64,000 nt of DNA from Ectobacillus panaciterrae DSM 19096 (GCF_000430785.1 NZ_AUMR01000029.1:1-64000), one strand, 5' to 3'; positions 45,436 to 52,950 are shown, counted from the first letter of the stretch. A program made the numbers and translations. The notes: generated from the letters alone by a model not told the origin.

Positions 45436-45732
45436 ATGGATAAAACGAACATAGATCTGAGAATCGAAGACTTGCAGCAGGCGGAGAAGAAATTGGAACA
45501 ATTCATCCAAGACCTGCATGAGCAGGAACAGTATGTACAGAATCGGTATCATGAGCTCAACAGCTGGAAATCGGGGAAATCCGCTGATGAAATGCGAAGA
45601 AAGATGGAATCTCTCATGCATATGCTTCGAAAAGACATCCAGCAATTCGAACAAGAAAAACGCCAACTCGTTCAATATCGAATGACCATGCAACAGTTAG
45701 ACCGTGAAGGACCCATGCAGTTTATGAAATGA
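45436..45732 (+). CDS. WXG100-like helical partner of the lipase
   Basis: 98 residues, ATG after ACGGAGGGGGAGATT. Two long amphipathic helices are separated by NSWKSGKSADEM, which provides the W-x-G turn of WXG100/Lap-type T7SS proteins. It follows the lipase frame by 18 nt. Such small helical proteins bind the helical targeting domain of T7SS effectors and are exported with them. Given the truncated effector, it may be an orphan. No secretion-apparatus gene is in the window. Confidence 0.7.
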   Translation: MDKTNIDLRIEDLQQAEKKLEQFIQDLHEQEQYVQNRYHELNSWKSGKSADEMRRKMESLMHMLRKDIQQFEQEKRQLVQYRMTMQQLDREGPMQFMK

Positions 45733-45810
45733 CTCCTATATTGGGGGGGCAAGAAGTTGATTTTTTCGTTCATATACGAAAGTTGTCTTTTAGGTTGTGT
45801 CATGAATAGC

Positions 45811-45842
45811 AAAAATAACCCTGTGTGAACAGGGTTATTTGC
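45811..45842 (+). terminator. Terminator after the WXG-like gene
   Basis: AAATAACCCT / AGGGTTATTT, loop 8. Confidence 0.85.
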
Positions 45843-45902
45843 CTATTAATTCCCTACACCAACCGTATTGGTGATGAAAGGGCGTCTGACAGTTTTCTCG
45901 CG

Positions 45903-45930
45903 ATAACCGCCATGCATAGCGGTTATTTCT
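45903..45930 (+). terminator. Second hairpin, ATAACCGC / GCGGTTAT
   Basis: 8-bp perfect stem with an 8-nt loop and TTCT tail. Confidence 0.6.
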
Positions 45931-46002
45931 GCATAAATCTATGAAATATTAGTATTTATAGAAAGTATTTAATTTACACGCATCAATATCGGGAAGATTC
46001 TT

Positions 46003-46083
46003 TTAACTAATGCAGAATATAACTGCAGAAGACTTTGTAATTTCTTTTGCAGCATACGAAAAACGTGCTTGCGTTAATTTCAT
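46003..46083 (-). CDS. Candidate micro-ORF (26 aa)
   Basis: Begins MKLTQARFSYAAKEI and ends in a short hydrophobic AVIFCIS. ATG preceded by TTTTGGAGGTTTCAAATC, a strong ribosome site. No family. It could be a small peptide gene or the first codons of a truncated gene. Confidence 0.4.
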   Translation of the reverse strand: MKLTQARFSYAAKEITKSSAVIFCIS

Positions 46084-46177
46084 GATTTGAAACCTCCAAA
46101 AGTTATTTGTAAGCTCCTGATTACAGCAAAAAGTTATTTGGACGTTCCAAAAATTATCGTCAAGTAAACGCGGCGAA

Positions 46178-46206
46178 CATGACAATAATGATTATTATGT
46201 CATGTA
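46178..46206. repeat. Imperfect palindrome ACATGACAATAAT ... ATTATGTCATGT
   Basis: Symmetric AT-rich dyad upstream of the micro-ORF; it could be an operator of its divergent region. Confidence 0.45.
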
Positions 46207-46289
46207 GAGGGGATAAGGGGTTGCTGTATTTGAAAAAAAATCTAGTTTACATAATATATATTATCGGAAGTTGAATAAAAAACAATAAA

Positions 46290-46330
46290 TCTGTCTCAAA
46301 TACAAAGTAAACTATAGTTAGTGAGACAGA
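46290..46330. repeat. TCTGTCTCA ... TGAGACAGA stem-loop
   Basis: 9-bp arms separated by 23 nt. Arms like those of the element at 17702-17751; no T-run. Confidence 0.55.
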
Positions 46331-46381
46331 AAAGAATTGCACATGAACTGCATAGCAAATAATTTATAAAATTGTTGTCTA

Positions 46382-46662
46382 GCGATAGAAAACTCCGAAC
46401 CATTTTTCTTAGTTATGCTTGCCTTATTGTCTAGCGACACAAATATGCGGACCAATTTTCAATCATTCCTTTTACAATTCAGTCTTCTTCTAAGTAAATG
46501 ATATTTCTTATCATTCATTAAATATTCCTTTTTTTCCTCATTGTTACTTGTCCACTTTTCACGACACAAATATACGAACGCTTCTTAGATTCTGCTGTTA
46601 TACGACACAAACATGCGGGCTAAACCCGGATCTTTTTCTGCTGGGACACAAATATACGAACC
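46382..46662 (+). repeat. Cluster of five direct repeats, consensus GCGACACAAATATRCGRACC
   Basis: Copies start at 46382 (most diverged), 46434, 46561, 46612 and 46643, all in the same orientation, spaced 52, 127, 51 and 31 nt apart, separated by pyrimidine-rich spacers. No ORF covers them. Iteron-like in arrangement; could be protein-binding sites or a decayed tandem array. Confidence 0.65.
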
Positions 46663-46680
46663 GTTCCTTCTTTTTGTCAA

Positions 46681-46726
46681 TAATACAATAACGCCCTTAC
46701 GATTATATAAGGACGTTATTGTATTA
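46681..46726. terminator. Large hairpin closing the repeat cluster
   Basis: TAATACAATAACG / CGTTATTGTATTA, 13 bp, with a further inner stem. Bidirectional by symmetry. Confidence 0.7.
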
Positions 46727-47560
46727 TGAATGTATATGTAAGTTGAATCTCATCATCTTCCTGTGGTCCATGCTGCTGACAATATAGATCGGTTGTAATC
46801 TTAATGTATTCTTTATACGCCATACAACCGGGCTCTTTTGATCTTTTGGAAATACGATACTATAGGCTGGTAAGTTTCCATAAACATCGAATGGAATTTT
46901 GTTATAGATGTGAAAATGCCTTTGTATCGTCGCTCGCTTCGCTTCCTCTACCCAAGTTCGGTATTCTCCCCTTATTTCGGGTTATGCCGCCAACAATATA
47001 TATTAGATTGCTCCTTCACGACTGATTGCAATCTATTTCTCCATAGACGCAGCTCTACAGCATTCTGTTTATTTTTCCGGAAACACAACGCTATACAAAG
47101 GAAATTCCCCGGTCGCTGCGCTCGACATCTGTCATTTTCCATAGCCCTTCCATCCATTGCCTCCAGCATAAGTAGGCATATGCTGGAGGCAAACTTTATC
47201 ATTCTGACGCATGGGATGTTTCATAGCCTTGTATGCATCCCCTTGTGTTTTTTCAATACATGGCGCCTTACATGCCTTGCGATTGATTTATAAATAGCTT
47301 TCAGTTCTATAAATATATCTTCTTGTAACTCTTGATGATTACGTTATTCTCTCCCCTTCATGCTTCCTGCAGCATGGGAATCATATACGTGGGATGGTTC
47401 CCCTTTTATCTTGTGTTCCATAGTTTGTCCTAAACATACTATAGTCAATTAAGGTCTGTTTGTTCACTCATCATCCCCACTTCTCTTTCCCTCTATGTTC
47501 CCCTGGCGTTTCAACTGCTTGGGCTGAACGGATAACGGCCGTTTGTTAAACATCCTCAAT
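46727..47560 (-). pseudogene. Decayed coding region, two related segments in tandem
   Basis: Minus-strand frames give FDVYGNLPAYSIVFPKD with MAYKEYIKITTDLYCQQHG (about 46735-46920). Further upstream comes GEFPLYSVVFPEK with SNIYCWRHNP (about 46985-47110). The parallel G-(N/E)-(L/F)-P-x-Y-S-(I/V)-V-F-P and (L/I)-Y-C patterns suggest an ancestral duplication, now broken by stops and frameshifts. Family unknown. A perfect 12-bp inverted repeat (GCCTCCAGCATA, 47159-47190) lies at the far end. No intact gene in the stretch. Confidence 0.4.
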
Positions 47561-47569
47561 CTCCGACCA

Positions 47570-47691
47570 TTTCTGAACCTTTTTGATTTGGCTAATCGAC
47601 ACGGAAGACTTCCAGAAATCTTTTTCATTCCATTCCTGAAACAAAAGCGGGCGAAGAGAAAAAAGGATTCTTCACGCGATTATTCGGTAAA
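47570..47691 (+). pseudogene. 3' remnant of an unrecognised gene
   Basis: LIDTEDFQKSFSFHS in one frame and then, after a frameshift, IPETKAGEEKKGFFTRLFGK and TAA. The basic, aromatic end K-K-G-F-F-T-R-L-F-G is a common tail of cytosolic or membrane-associated proteins. A terminator follows at 47697-47727. Confidence 0.45.
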
Positions 47692-47696
47692 TAAAA

Positions 47697-47727
47697 CGAA
47701 GGGGCTCTCGAAAGAGGCGCCCTTTTT
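47697..47727 (+). terminator. Terminator of the remnant gene
   Basis: GGGGCTCT / AGAGGCGCCC stem, tetraloop-like CGAA, then CTTTTTG. Confidence 0.7.
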
Positions 47728-47844
47728 GCGTTGAACTAGCTCAGCATACGCTTAAAGACATACTATGTATTATCCACGCAACAACTGTGTAATATCCGTA
47801 CATTCTCAGATAGTGATTCCTCTTTTAAAAGGAGGCGTAAAGTT

Positions 47845-48000
47845 ATGTTTTATGGAGGTTATGGAGGCTGTGGCTATCCTGGCTTTGTAGGCGGGTACGG
47901 CGGTGGCTGTGGCTATGCTGGTGGTTTTGCTCTAATCGTTGTATTGTTCATTCTATTAATCATTGTTGGGGCTTCTATTACAGGTCATCACCACTTTTAA
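47845..48000 (+). CDS. YjcZ-family sporulation protein (51 aa)
   Basis: Starts [20 protein letters not shown], then the conserved hydrophobic [17 protein letters not shown] and a GHHHF tail. ATG after AAAGGAGGCGTAAAGTT. Same family as 40095-40232, with the Gly/Tyr repeats on the N-terminal side rather than the C-terminal side. Expected in the forespore or coat; exact role unknown. Confidence 0.9.
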   Translation: MFYGGYGGCGYPGFVGGYGGGCGYAGGFALIVVLFILLIIVGASITGHHHF

Positions 48001-48016
48001 TAGCGAAAAACTATAC

Positions 48017-48042
48017 GGGGCACCTCATCGGGTGCCTTTCGT
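48017..48042. terminator. Shared terminator GGCACC-loop-GGTGCC
   Basis: 6-bp stem, with the loop TCATCG containing the stop codon of the minus-strand gene. T-rich on both sides, so it also serves the plus-strand yjcZ gene. Confidence 0.8.
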
Positions 48043-48171
48043 TATGTACACGATAGCGTCGATATCCACTCGCCTCACACGTCCACTATCGTCGACGACC
48101 CGCAACTGGCGCTGAGACGTATCGTAGTCTTGGTGTAGGAGCGATATTCGCACCTGCCGTAAGTCGTGCAT
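48025..48171 (-). CDS. Small basic hypothetical protein (48 aa)
   Basis: Reads MHDLRQVRISLLHQDYDTSQ, then a strand-turn-strand segment (QLRVVDDSGRVRRVDIDAIV) and ends ITKGTR. Protein-like composition and a proper terminator support it, but the ribosome site is poor (GAAGGGATGAT lies over 20 nt upstream), so the start is uncertain. The stop TGA lies in the loop of its terminator. Sequence before the terminator at 19011 looks like a decayed copy of this gene's 3' end. Confidence 0.5.
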   Translation of the reverse strand: MHDLRQVRISLLHQDYDTSQRQLRVVDDSGRVRRVDIDAIVYITKGTR

Positions 48172-48223
48172 TGATATTGCTATACATTTAACATCATCCC
48201 TTCGTTTTTAAAGGGAGGTAATT

Positions 48224-48286
48224 ATGCAGGATACCTTATATCATACTCCTATCAAGAAAATTGGAGCGCGTCTGTTTAAAAAATAA
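48224..48286 (+). CDS. Candidate micro-ORF: cationic 20-residue peptide
   Basis: Begins MQDTLYHTPIKKIGARLFKK, and that is its whole length. ATG follows AAAGGGAGGTAATT, a near-ideal ribosome site. The C-terminal half is cationic and amphipathic (IKKIGARLFKK), like small membrane-active or SpoVM-like localising peptides. Converges with a transposon-like fragment. Confidence 0.45.
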   Translation: MQDTLYHTPIKKIGARLFKK

Positions 48287-48698
48287 TCTTTGTTTGATCA
48301 CTTTGCTTTGTATTTCGAGCTGGGCGTAGTGGTACGACAGAAGCCGGACCCGCTTCTTTTGACAGATCCAGTTCCGACTTCGATTCAACTACAGATTCGG
48401 ATGCGTGTTGCAATTTTACACATTCTGCTGCCTTTCGTATTTGCTGACGCTGCTGCGCCATTTTATTTCTGCTACGCTTGTCCTCTTTCGCTTTCTCTTC
48501 CAGATATCGATTGTAGTGATCAATCGGATTGTCAAACTGTGTAAAGTACAATAGTTTTCGTTGTTTGGGATGATTGATCGTACGCCGAATATGAAGAGGA
48601 TGTTTTTGTAAAGACCATTTTCCTGTCGCTTCAAGTACACCTAATTCATTTCCATCCGGTAAAAACGATCGAACCGTACGTAAGCCATCCGTATTCAC
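48276..48698 (-). pseudogene. C-terminal fragment of a possible transposon/integrase protein
   Basis: The frame reads NTDGLRTVRSFLPDGNELG, then KWSLQKHPLHIRRTINHPKQ, and ends in a Lys/Gln/Arg-rich tail. A frameshift separates it from MKSELFFKNPKTIRYS just upstream (about 48700-48745). The basic tail and R-x-x-I-N segment resemble the end of Mu/TnsB-like transposases, but I am not sure. It lacks any catalytic domain. Confidence 0.35.
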
Positions 48699-48780
48699 GA
48701 GTAACGAATGGTTTTTGGGTTTTTGAAGAACAATTCACTTTTCATGACGGACCTCTCTTCCATTCATTCTACGGCCATTA

Positions 48781-49314
48781 TCACTCACTGCTTAATGCTC
48801 CCTGCCTTTCAAGTTCCAAAAGCTGTGTCTTCATATCCAATCCGCCACGATAGCCGGTTAACGCCCCATCCTTTCCTACTACCCGATGACACGGTACATT
48901 GATTAAAACAGGATTAGCCCCAATTGCCGCCCCTACGGCACGAACAGCGGCTGGTTTATTTATACAGTTTGCAATGTCGGAATAGGACTTCGTCTGCCCG
49001 TATGGAATCTCACGAAGCGCGTTCCAGACTGCAAGCTGGAATGCTGTCCCATTGTAATCAAGGGGAACAGTAAAGGTTTTTCGTTTTCCTTTTAGATACT
49101 CAATGATTTCAACCGCATAGAGTCCAAGCTTTTCACCATCTTCAACAAGAGGACTTCCTGGAAAACGTTTCTTAGCCCATTCGGACAATTCTTCGAATGG
49201 TTTGTTCTGTGAACCTACATAGCATAGCCCCTTAGAGGTTGAAGCAATATGAAAATTCCAATCCTTAAACTTTAGCAAAGACCAATAAAGTGTTGGTTTA
49301 TTCTTTGATTCCAT
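48781..49314 (-). CDS. ogt: Methylated-DNA-protein-cysteine methyltransferase
   Basis: 177 residues. Takes the alkyl group from O6-methylguanine (and O4-methylthymine) onto its own Cys. The active-site block is NVPCHRVVGKDG; the helix-turn-helix YGQTKSYSDIANCINKPAAVRAVGAAIG and the downstream GYRGGLDMKTQLLELE are intact. Its start overlaps the end of adaA closely (1 nt gap), so it is the second gene of an adaA-adaB type operon. It corresponds to AdaB/Ogt. Confidence 0.93.
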   Translation of the reverse strand: MESKNKPTLYWSLLKFKDWNFHIASTSKGLCYVGSQNKPFEELSEWAKKRFPGSPLVEDGEKLGLYAVEIIEYLKGKRKTFTVPLDYNGTAFQLAVWNALREIPYGQTKSYSDIANCINKPAAVRAVGAAIGANPVLINVPCHRVVGKDGALTGYRGGLDMKTQLLELERQGALSSE

Positions 49315-49315
49315 T

Positions 49316-49945
49316 TTACATTTCCTCCATTTTACTGATTTGATGAAGCTGACGATATTGTGCTGGTGTATGTCCAGTTTTCTTTTTAAATAGAGTAATA
49401 AAATAAGACGTGTTAGGCATACCTACACATATGGAGATATCCGCAATCGCTTTATTTGTTTGAAGCAAATATTTTTTAGCTGCGTTTAATCTAACCTGTT
49501 GTATATACTCAACGGGTGTGACGCCTGTAATCTTTTTAAACGTTCGATGCAAATGATAGGGACTCCCGTGAGCAATATCTGCTAATGTTTCTAGAGTTAA
49601 TTTTTCTGTGAAATTTTTATCAATGTATTCAGTGATAAGAGCAACCCACTCACTATCAGGCAATTTCTCATTAATAGGCTTGCAACGTTTACAAGGTCGA
49701 AAATTTGCACGGAGAGCTTGTTCTGCGTTTAGAAAAATACGTACATTTTCTTTTTTCGGAACGCGAGATTTGCATGACGGTTTACAGAAGATCCCTGTTG
49801 TCTTTACAGCATAGAAAAATTGATTATTGTACGAAGCATCATTATCAATAATTGCTTGCCATTTTTCATTTGTCATTAATTCCATGTCATTCAAAATCCC
49901 ATGATCCTGCTTCTCTTGAAATCCATTATTGATATTTTCCGGCAT
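49316..49945 (-). CDS. adaA: Ada-type methylphosphotriester sensor and activator
   Basis: 209 residues from ATG 49945 (AAGAGGTGAGAGTA). The N-terminal Ada zinc domain has four Cys in FCKPSCKSR and FRPCKRCKP; one accepts methyl groups from DNA phosphotriesters. The C-terminal AraC-type HTH (LETLADIAHGSPYHLHRTFKKITG...PVEYIQQVRL...ISICVGMPNTSYF) then activates the regulon. Equivalent to AdaA of B. subtilis. It has its own promoter carrying the TATCTTGCTATT motif that is shared with the oxygenase gene. Confidence 0.93.
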   Translation of the reverse strand: MPENINNGFQEKQDHGILNDMELMTNEKWQAIIDNDASYNNQFFYAVKTTGIFCKPSCKSRVPKKENVRIFLNAEQALRANFRPCKRCKPINEKLPDSEWVALITEYIDKNFTEKLTLETLADIAHGSPYHLHRTFKKITGVTPVEYIQQVRLNAAKKYLLQTNKAIADISICVGMPNTSYFITLFKKKTGHTPAQYRQLHQISKMEEM

Positions 49946-49986
49946 TACTCTCACCTCTTCTTACAATATACCTCTTATAAATTCAA

Positions 49987-50019
49987 AATGTACGATTTTA
50001 GAGATGAAATAGCAAGATA
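49987..50019 (-). promoter_or_regulatory. Promoter and Ada-box-like motif of adaA
   Basis: On the minus strand TATCTTGCTATT contains the -35 TTGCTA (50010-50015); after a 17-nt spacer comes TACATT (49987-49992). The 12-bp motif recurs exactly at 50828-50839. Confidence 0.6.
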
Positions 50020-50033
50020 TTGAAATTTGAAAT

Positions 50034-50747
50034 TTATTTAGAATCGTGAAAAATGATTCCAAGACCGTATCGTTCTCCGGAAGTAACCGTACTTACTCCG
50101 TGACGAACCGTATTTTTGTAATATCCTTTTTTACCAAGAGCAGGCCTATGGTTAGTAGGAAAGATGAGTGCACCACCTTGTTCCAAGGTAATCGCATGCC
50201 CCCTACTCTGAGCACGAGGAATTTGTTCCACTAATAGGGATTCGCCACCCGTATAGTCTTTATCCCGTTGGTTTAATACAAAGACTACTTGAAACGGAAA
50301 AAATACGTCTCCATATAAATCTTGGTGCAAGCAGTTAAACCCACCTTTTTTGTATTTTAGAATTAAAAGTGTAGGTCTAGTTTGTTTATACTCTTCACAT
50401 GTTTTCAAAAAATCTTGAAGATTATCTGGAAACTGTTCTGGTTTCTTTAAATAACCCAACCATCGATTTGCTGTTTTGGCCAACTCTGGATAAAAGGGCT
50501 CTCTTAAATTTTGGATGATTTCAGGTAAAGGATAGGAAAAATATTTGTACTCCCCATTCCCAAAGCGATATCTCGTCATATTGATTGTGGTTCTGTATAA
50601 CTCTTCCTCACTATAAAGTTTCATGAAGGAGTCGCATTCATCTTTTGTTAAAATTGGTGGAAGTTTTGCAAATCCTTGCTCATCTAATTCTCCTTGAATT
50701 GCTTCCCAATTTAGGCTTTTTACACGTGTTTGTATATCTTGAGTCAT
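50034..50747 (-). CDS. 2-oxoglutarate/Fe(II) oxygenase in the Ada cluster
   Basis: 237 residues. The double-stranded beta-helix iron site can be read as HQDLYGD (His, Asp) and RHGVSTVTSGERYGLGIIFHD (second His and the 2-oxoglutarate Arg). It resembles the uncharacterised COG3826 group rather than AlkB. Promoter motif shared with adaA and position between adaA and alkA point to alkylation-damage response, possibly demethylation of a nucleobase or a protein. The iron site is complete; the substrate is unknown. Confidence 0.8.
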   Translation of the reverse strand: MTQDIQTRVKSLNWEAIQGELDEQGFAKLPPILTKDECDSFMKLYSEEELYRTTINMTRYRFGNGEYKYFSYPLPEIIQNLREPFYPELAKTANRWLGYLKKPEQFPDNLQDFLKTCEEYKQTRPTLLILKYKKGGFNCLHQDLYGDVFFPFQVVFVLNQRDKDYTGGESLLVEQIPRAQSRGHAITLEQGGALIFPTNHRPALGKKGYYKNTVRHGVSTVTSGERYGLGIIFHDSK

Positions 50748-50806
50748 TTTTATCTCCTTCTATTTAGCATTCTTGATAACCAACACTATAACCTCATAAA
50801 TAAGAA

Positions 50807-50839
50807 AAAATAAGGCTTTTAGAATGTAATAGCAAGATA
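50807..50839 (-). promoter_or_regulatory. Promoter and Ada-box-like motif of the oxygenase gene
   Basis: Minus strand TATCTTGCTATT (50828-50839) with -35 TTGCTA (50830-50835), 17-nt spacer and TATTTT (50807-50812). Read on the plus strand it also holds AAT-N6-GCAA, the Ada-binding pattern known from E. coli. Confidence 0.6.
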
Positions 50840-50868
50840 ACAAAATTAATCATGATTATTATGTGATA

Positions 50869-50900
50869 AAGTAAAACTCCAATCAGTATGAGTTTTACTT
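50869..50900. repeat. 10-bp inverted repeat upstream of alkA
   Basis: AAGTAAAACT / AGTTTTACTT separated by 12 nt. No T-run follows, so an operator or leader structure of alkA is more likely than a terminator. Confidence 0.45.
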
Positions 50901-50954
50901 CTAACTATATTGTAAAAAGTATGGGAGATCGTAATAAGAAGAGGAGAATGAAAA

Positions 50955-51866
50955 GTGATATGGCATGAAGTTAATGATGCTATTTTGATTACACTACCTG
51001 AAGAGTTTGACATGAATGCTAACCTAGGCTATCTAACAAGGGGAAAAAATGAATGCATGTATGCAATCGAGAACGATATCATCACAAGAGTAATAGCCAT
51101 TGGAGAATTTCGGTCCTTGGTACAGTTAAGCGTAATTGATAATAAACAAATGGTTGTTCAATTCTTAAATGATTCTAGACCTACTGAAAAGTGGCAACGG
51201 GAAGAGATTGTAAAATATATTTGTGAATGGTTTGATCTTGATAACGATTTAGCTTCATTTTATGAATTGGCAAAAGCAGACCCATTACTTAAAATTCCTG
51301 TTGAAAAATTCTTTGGATTACGAGTTATTGGAATTCCTGATCTATTTGAAGCTTTATGTTGGGGAGTTTTAGGGCAACAAATTAACTTAGCGTTCGCGTA
51401 CTCATTAAAGAAACAATTTGTAGAAAGATTTGGCGATTCCCTTGAATGGAACGGTAAAAAATATTGGGTTTTCCCATCCTACAAACGAATTGCAGAATTA
51501 ACACCTCTCGACTTAGCCGATATTAAAATGACTGTGAAGAAAAGTGAATATATAATTGGAATTGCTCGGTTAATGGCAAGTGGAAAATTATCGAAGGAAC
51601 AACTAATGAAAATGAACTTTAAAGATGTTGAAAAAAACTTAATTAAAATACGAGGCATCGGTCCTTGGACAGCCAATTATGTTCTAATGCGCTGCCTTCG
51701 ATTTCCGACAGCTTTTCCAATCGATGATGTGGGTCTTATTAATTCGATAAAAATATTACGTAATATGGACCGAAAGCCTACGAAAGATGAAATCTTGGAA
51801 ATATCAATTCCATGGAAGAACTGGGAATCATATGCTACCTTTTATTTATGGCGTGTCATTTACTAA
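50955..51866 (+). CDS. alkA: DNA-3-methyladenine glycosylase II
   Basis: 303 residues of the HhH-GPD superfamily: the hairpin LIKIRGIGPWTANYVLMRCL and the catalytic Asp in AFPIDDVGLINSIK. It excises N3-methyladenine and other alkylated bases, feeding base excision repair. The upstream part (GVLGQQINLAFAYSLKKQFVERFG) is typical of Bacillus AlkA. The ribosome site AAGAAGAGGAGAATGAAAA supports a start at 50955. Divergent from the oxygenase-adaA-ogt genes. Confidence 0.92.
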   Translation: MIWHEVNDAILITLPEEFDMNANLGYLTRGKNECMYAIENDIITRVIAIGEFRSLVQLSVIDNKQMVVQFLNDSRPTEKWQREEIVKYICEWFDLDNDLASFYELAKADPLLKIPVEKFFGLRVIGIPDLFEALCWGVLGQQINLAFAYSLKKQFVERFGDSLEWNGKKYWVFPSYKRIAELTPLDLADIKMTVKKSEYIIGIARLMASGKLSKEQLMKMNFKDVEKNLIKIRGIGPWTANYVLMRCLRFPTAFPIDDVGLINSIKILRNMDRKPTKDEILEISIPWKNWESYATFYLWRVIY

Positions 51867-51946
51867 CAGTAATGTAAGGTATAATACTGAGTTTATTCAA
51901 GTGTATAAGGTTACCGGACACCCCCTTGCCTGCAATCTGTGCAAAT

Positions 51947-51990
51947 AGAAAAAGGGCAGCATTTTGCACAGTGCTGCCCTTTTTCTTAGC
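51947..51990 (+). terminator. Terminator after alkA
   Basis: 15-bp stem AGAAAAAGGGCAGCA / TGCTGCCCTTTTTCT, loop 10. Confidence 0.9.
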
Positions 51991-52289
51991 ATGTTTTCAA
52001 ATTATATAGATGGAATTTTAAATTCTGCCCCTCAAAACTTCAAATTTCATGTGGAATTCTTCACTTTTGTCGATTCGTCTTGAAGTGAACCCATAAAAGG
52101 AAACACAAACAAAACACCATCTGTTCTAACAAGTGTGTTCCTTTACACGATAGTTTTTAACTCTTACAATCTCCAAACTCCCCTCTTCTCAAAACTCTCT
52201 TAATTAATCGTTTTTTGAAATATTATGCAATTTATGTTATGATAATAGGATAGTTACTAAATGTAACTATAAAAATTGGAGGTGGGCAG
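51991..52289. other. Intergenic region
   Basis: Contains a TTCACTT / GAAGTGAA dyad at about 52058-52090; no gene supported. Confidence 0.35.
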
Positions 52290-52562
52290 TTGAATAACAA
52301 GGCTAGCAAGGCTAGAGCTAAGTTAATCACTATGATGAAAACCTATGGGACTAAGTCACCTAAAGAAACAGGACTAAAGCTTGTTACTATGAGGGAGGAA
52401 GTTAAGCAGACTTTAAAGGCAGGAAAGAGCCTTGATGGTGATGCCGTAACTCCTAGTCAAAGAAAAGATTTAAAGAAACTACTCCTACATTATAGAGGCG
52501 AGATAGACAATTTAAAAAATTTTAATAAAACTTACAGGGAAGAAAAAAGCAAATCAGAGTAA
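52290..52562 (+). CDS. Small basic hypothetical protein (90 aa)
   Basis: TTG start after TTGGAGGTGGGCAG. Lys-rich and helical (NNKASKARAKLITMMKTYGT, MREEVKQTLKAGKS, RKDLKKLLLHYRGEID). The composition suggests nucleic-acid binding or a phage-type protein, but no family is recognised. A weak GAGAG/CTCTC hairpin with a T-tail follows at 52577-52598. Confidence 0.6.
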   Translation: MNNKASKARAKLITMMKTYGTKSPKETGLKLVTMREEVKQTLKAGKSLDGDAVTPSQRKDLKKLLLHYRGEIDNLKNFNKTYREEKSKSE

Positions 52563-52602
52563 AAAGTGTAAATACCGAGAGTCAGGCTCTCTTTTAATTT
52601 TA

Positions 52603-52715
52603 TCATACAAAATATTTATGCCCCTTTTGGATTACAATCATCTGAGCAGGATTCACTGCCAATGTAACTGTATCTTCACCAATAGAATAATTAGTTCCCT
52701 CAAAAGGAATAACTT
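52603..52715 (-). pseudogene. C-terminal remnant, TOBE-like
   Basis: The minus strand reads PFEGTNYSIGEDTVTLAVNP then AQMIVIQKG and a TGA, with a stop upstream and no start. A short beta-rich tail of this kind (ending near V-I-x-K-G) resembles the TOBE end of ABC transporter ATPases. Family assignment is a guess. Confidence 0.35.
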
Positions 52716-52904
52716 ATATTTGGGCTGTAAACGAAAATCCAATCTGACTTCCCCACTTCTTTTTTAGCATCTGTTTTTTACATCAAATCAATCATACTGG
52801 ACTAATTGATGACGAGTGTCTGAAAAAAGGAACGGCGATGGCTTCAACTCTTTAGAAAAAGGCAAACAATTGCATTGGAAATCAGACAAGCTTCTAACGT
52901 TCAA

Positions 52905-52950
52905 AAATAAATAAAAAGGGCTCCTAATAGGGGCCTTTTTATTTATTTCC
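52905..52950. terminator. Bidirectional terminator
   Basis: AAATAAATAAAAAGG / CCTTTTTATTTATTT, 15 bp, loop 14. The stretch 52716-53112 otherwise holds no gene. Confidence 0.88.

Noticed and set aside
46382-46662. CRISPR array
   Set aside because: Repeats are imperfect and spaced irregularly (31-127 nt), spacers are low-complexity and no cas gene is present.
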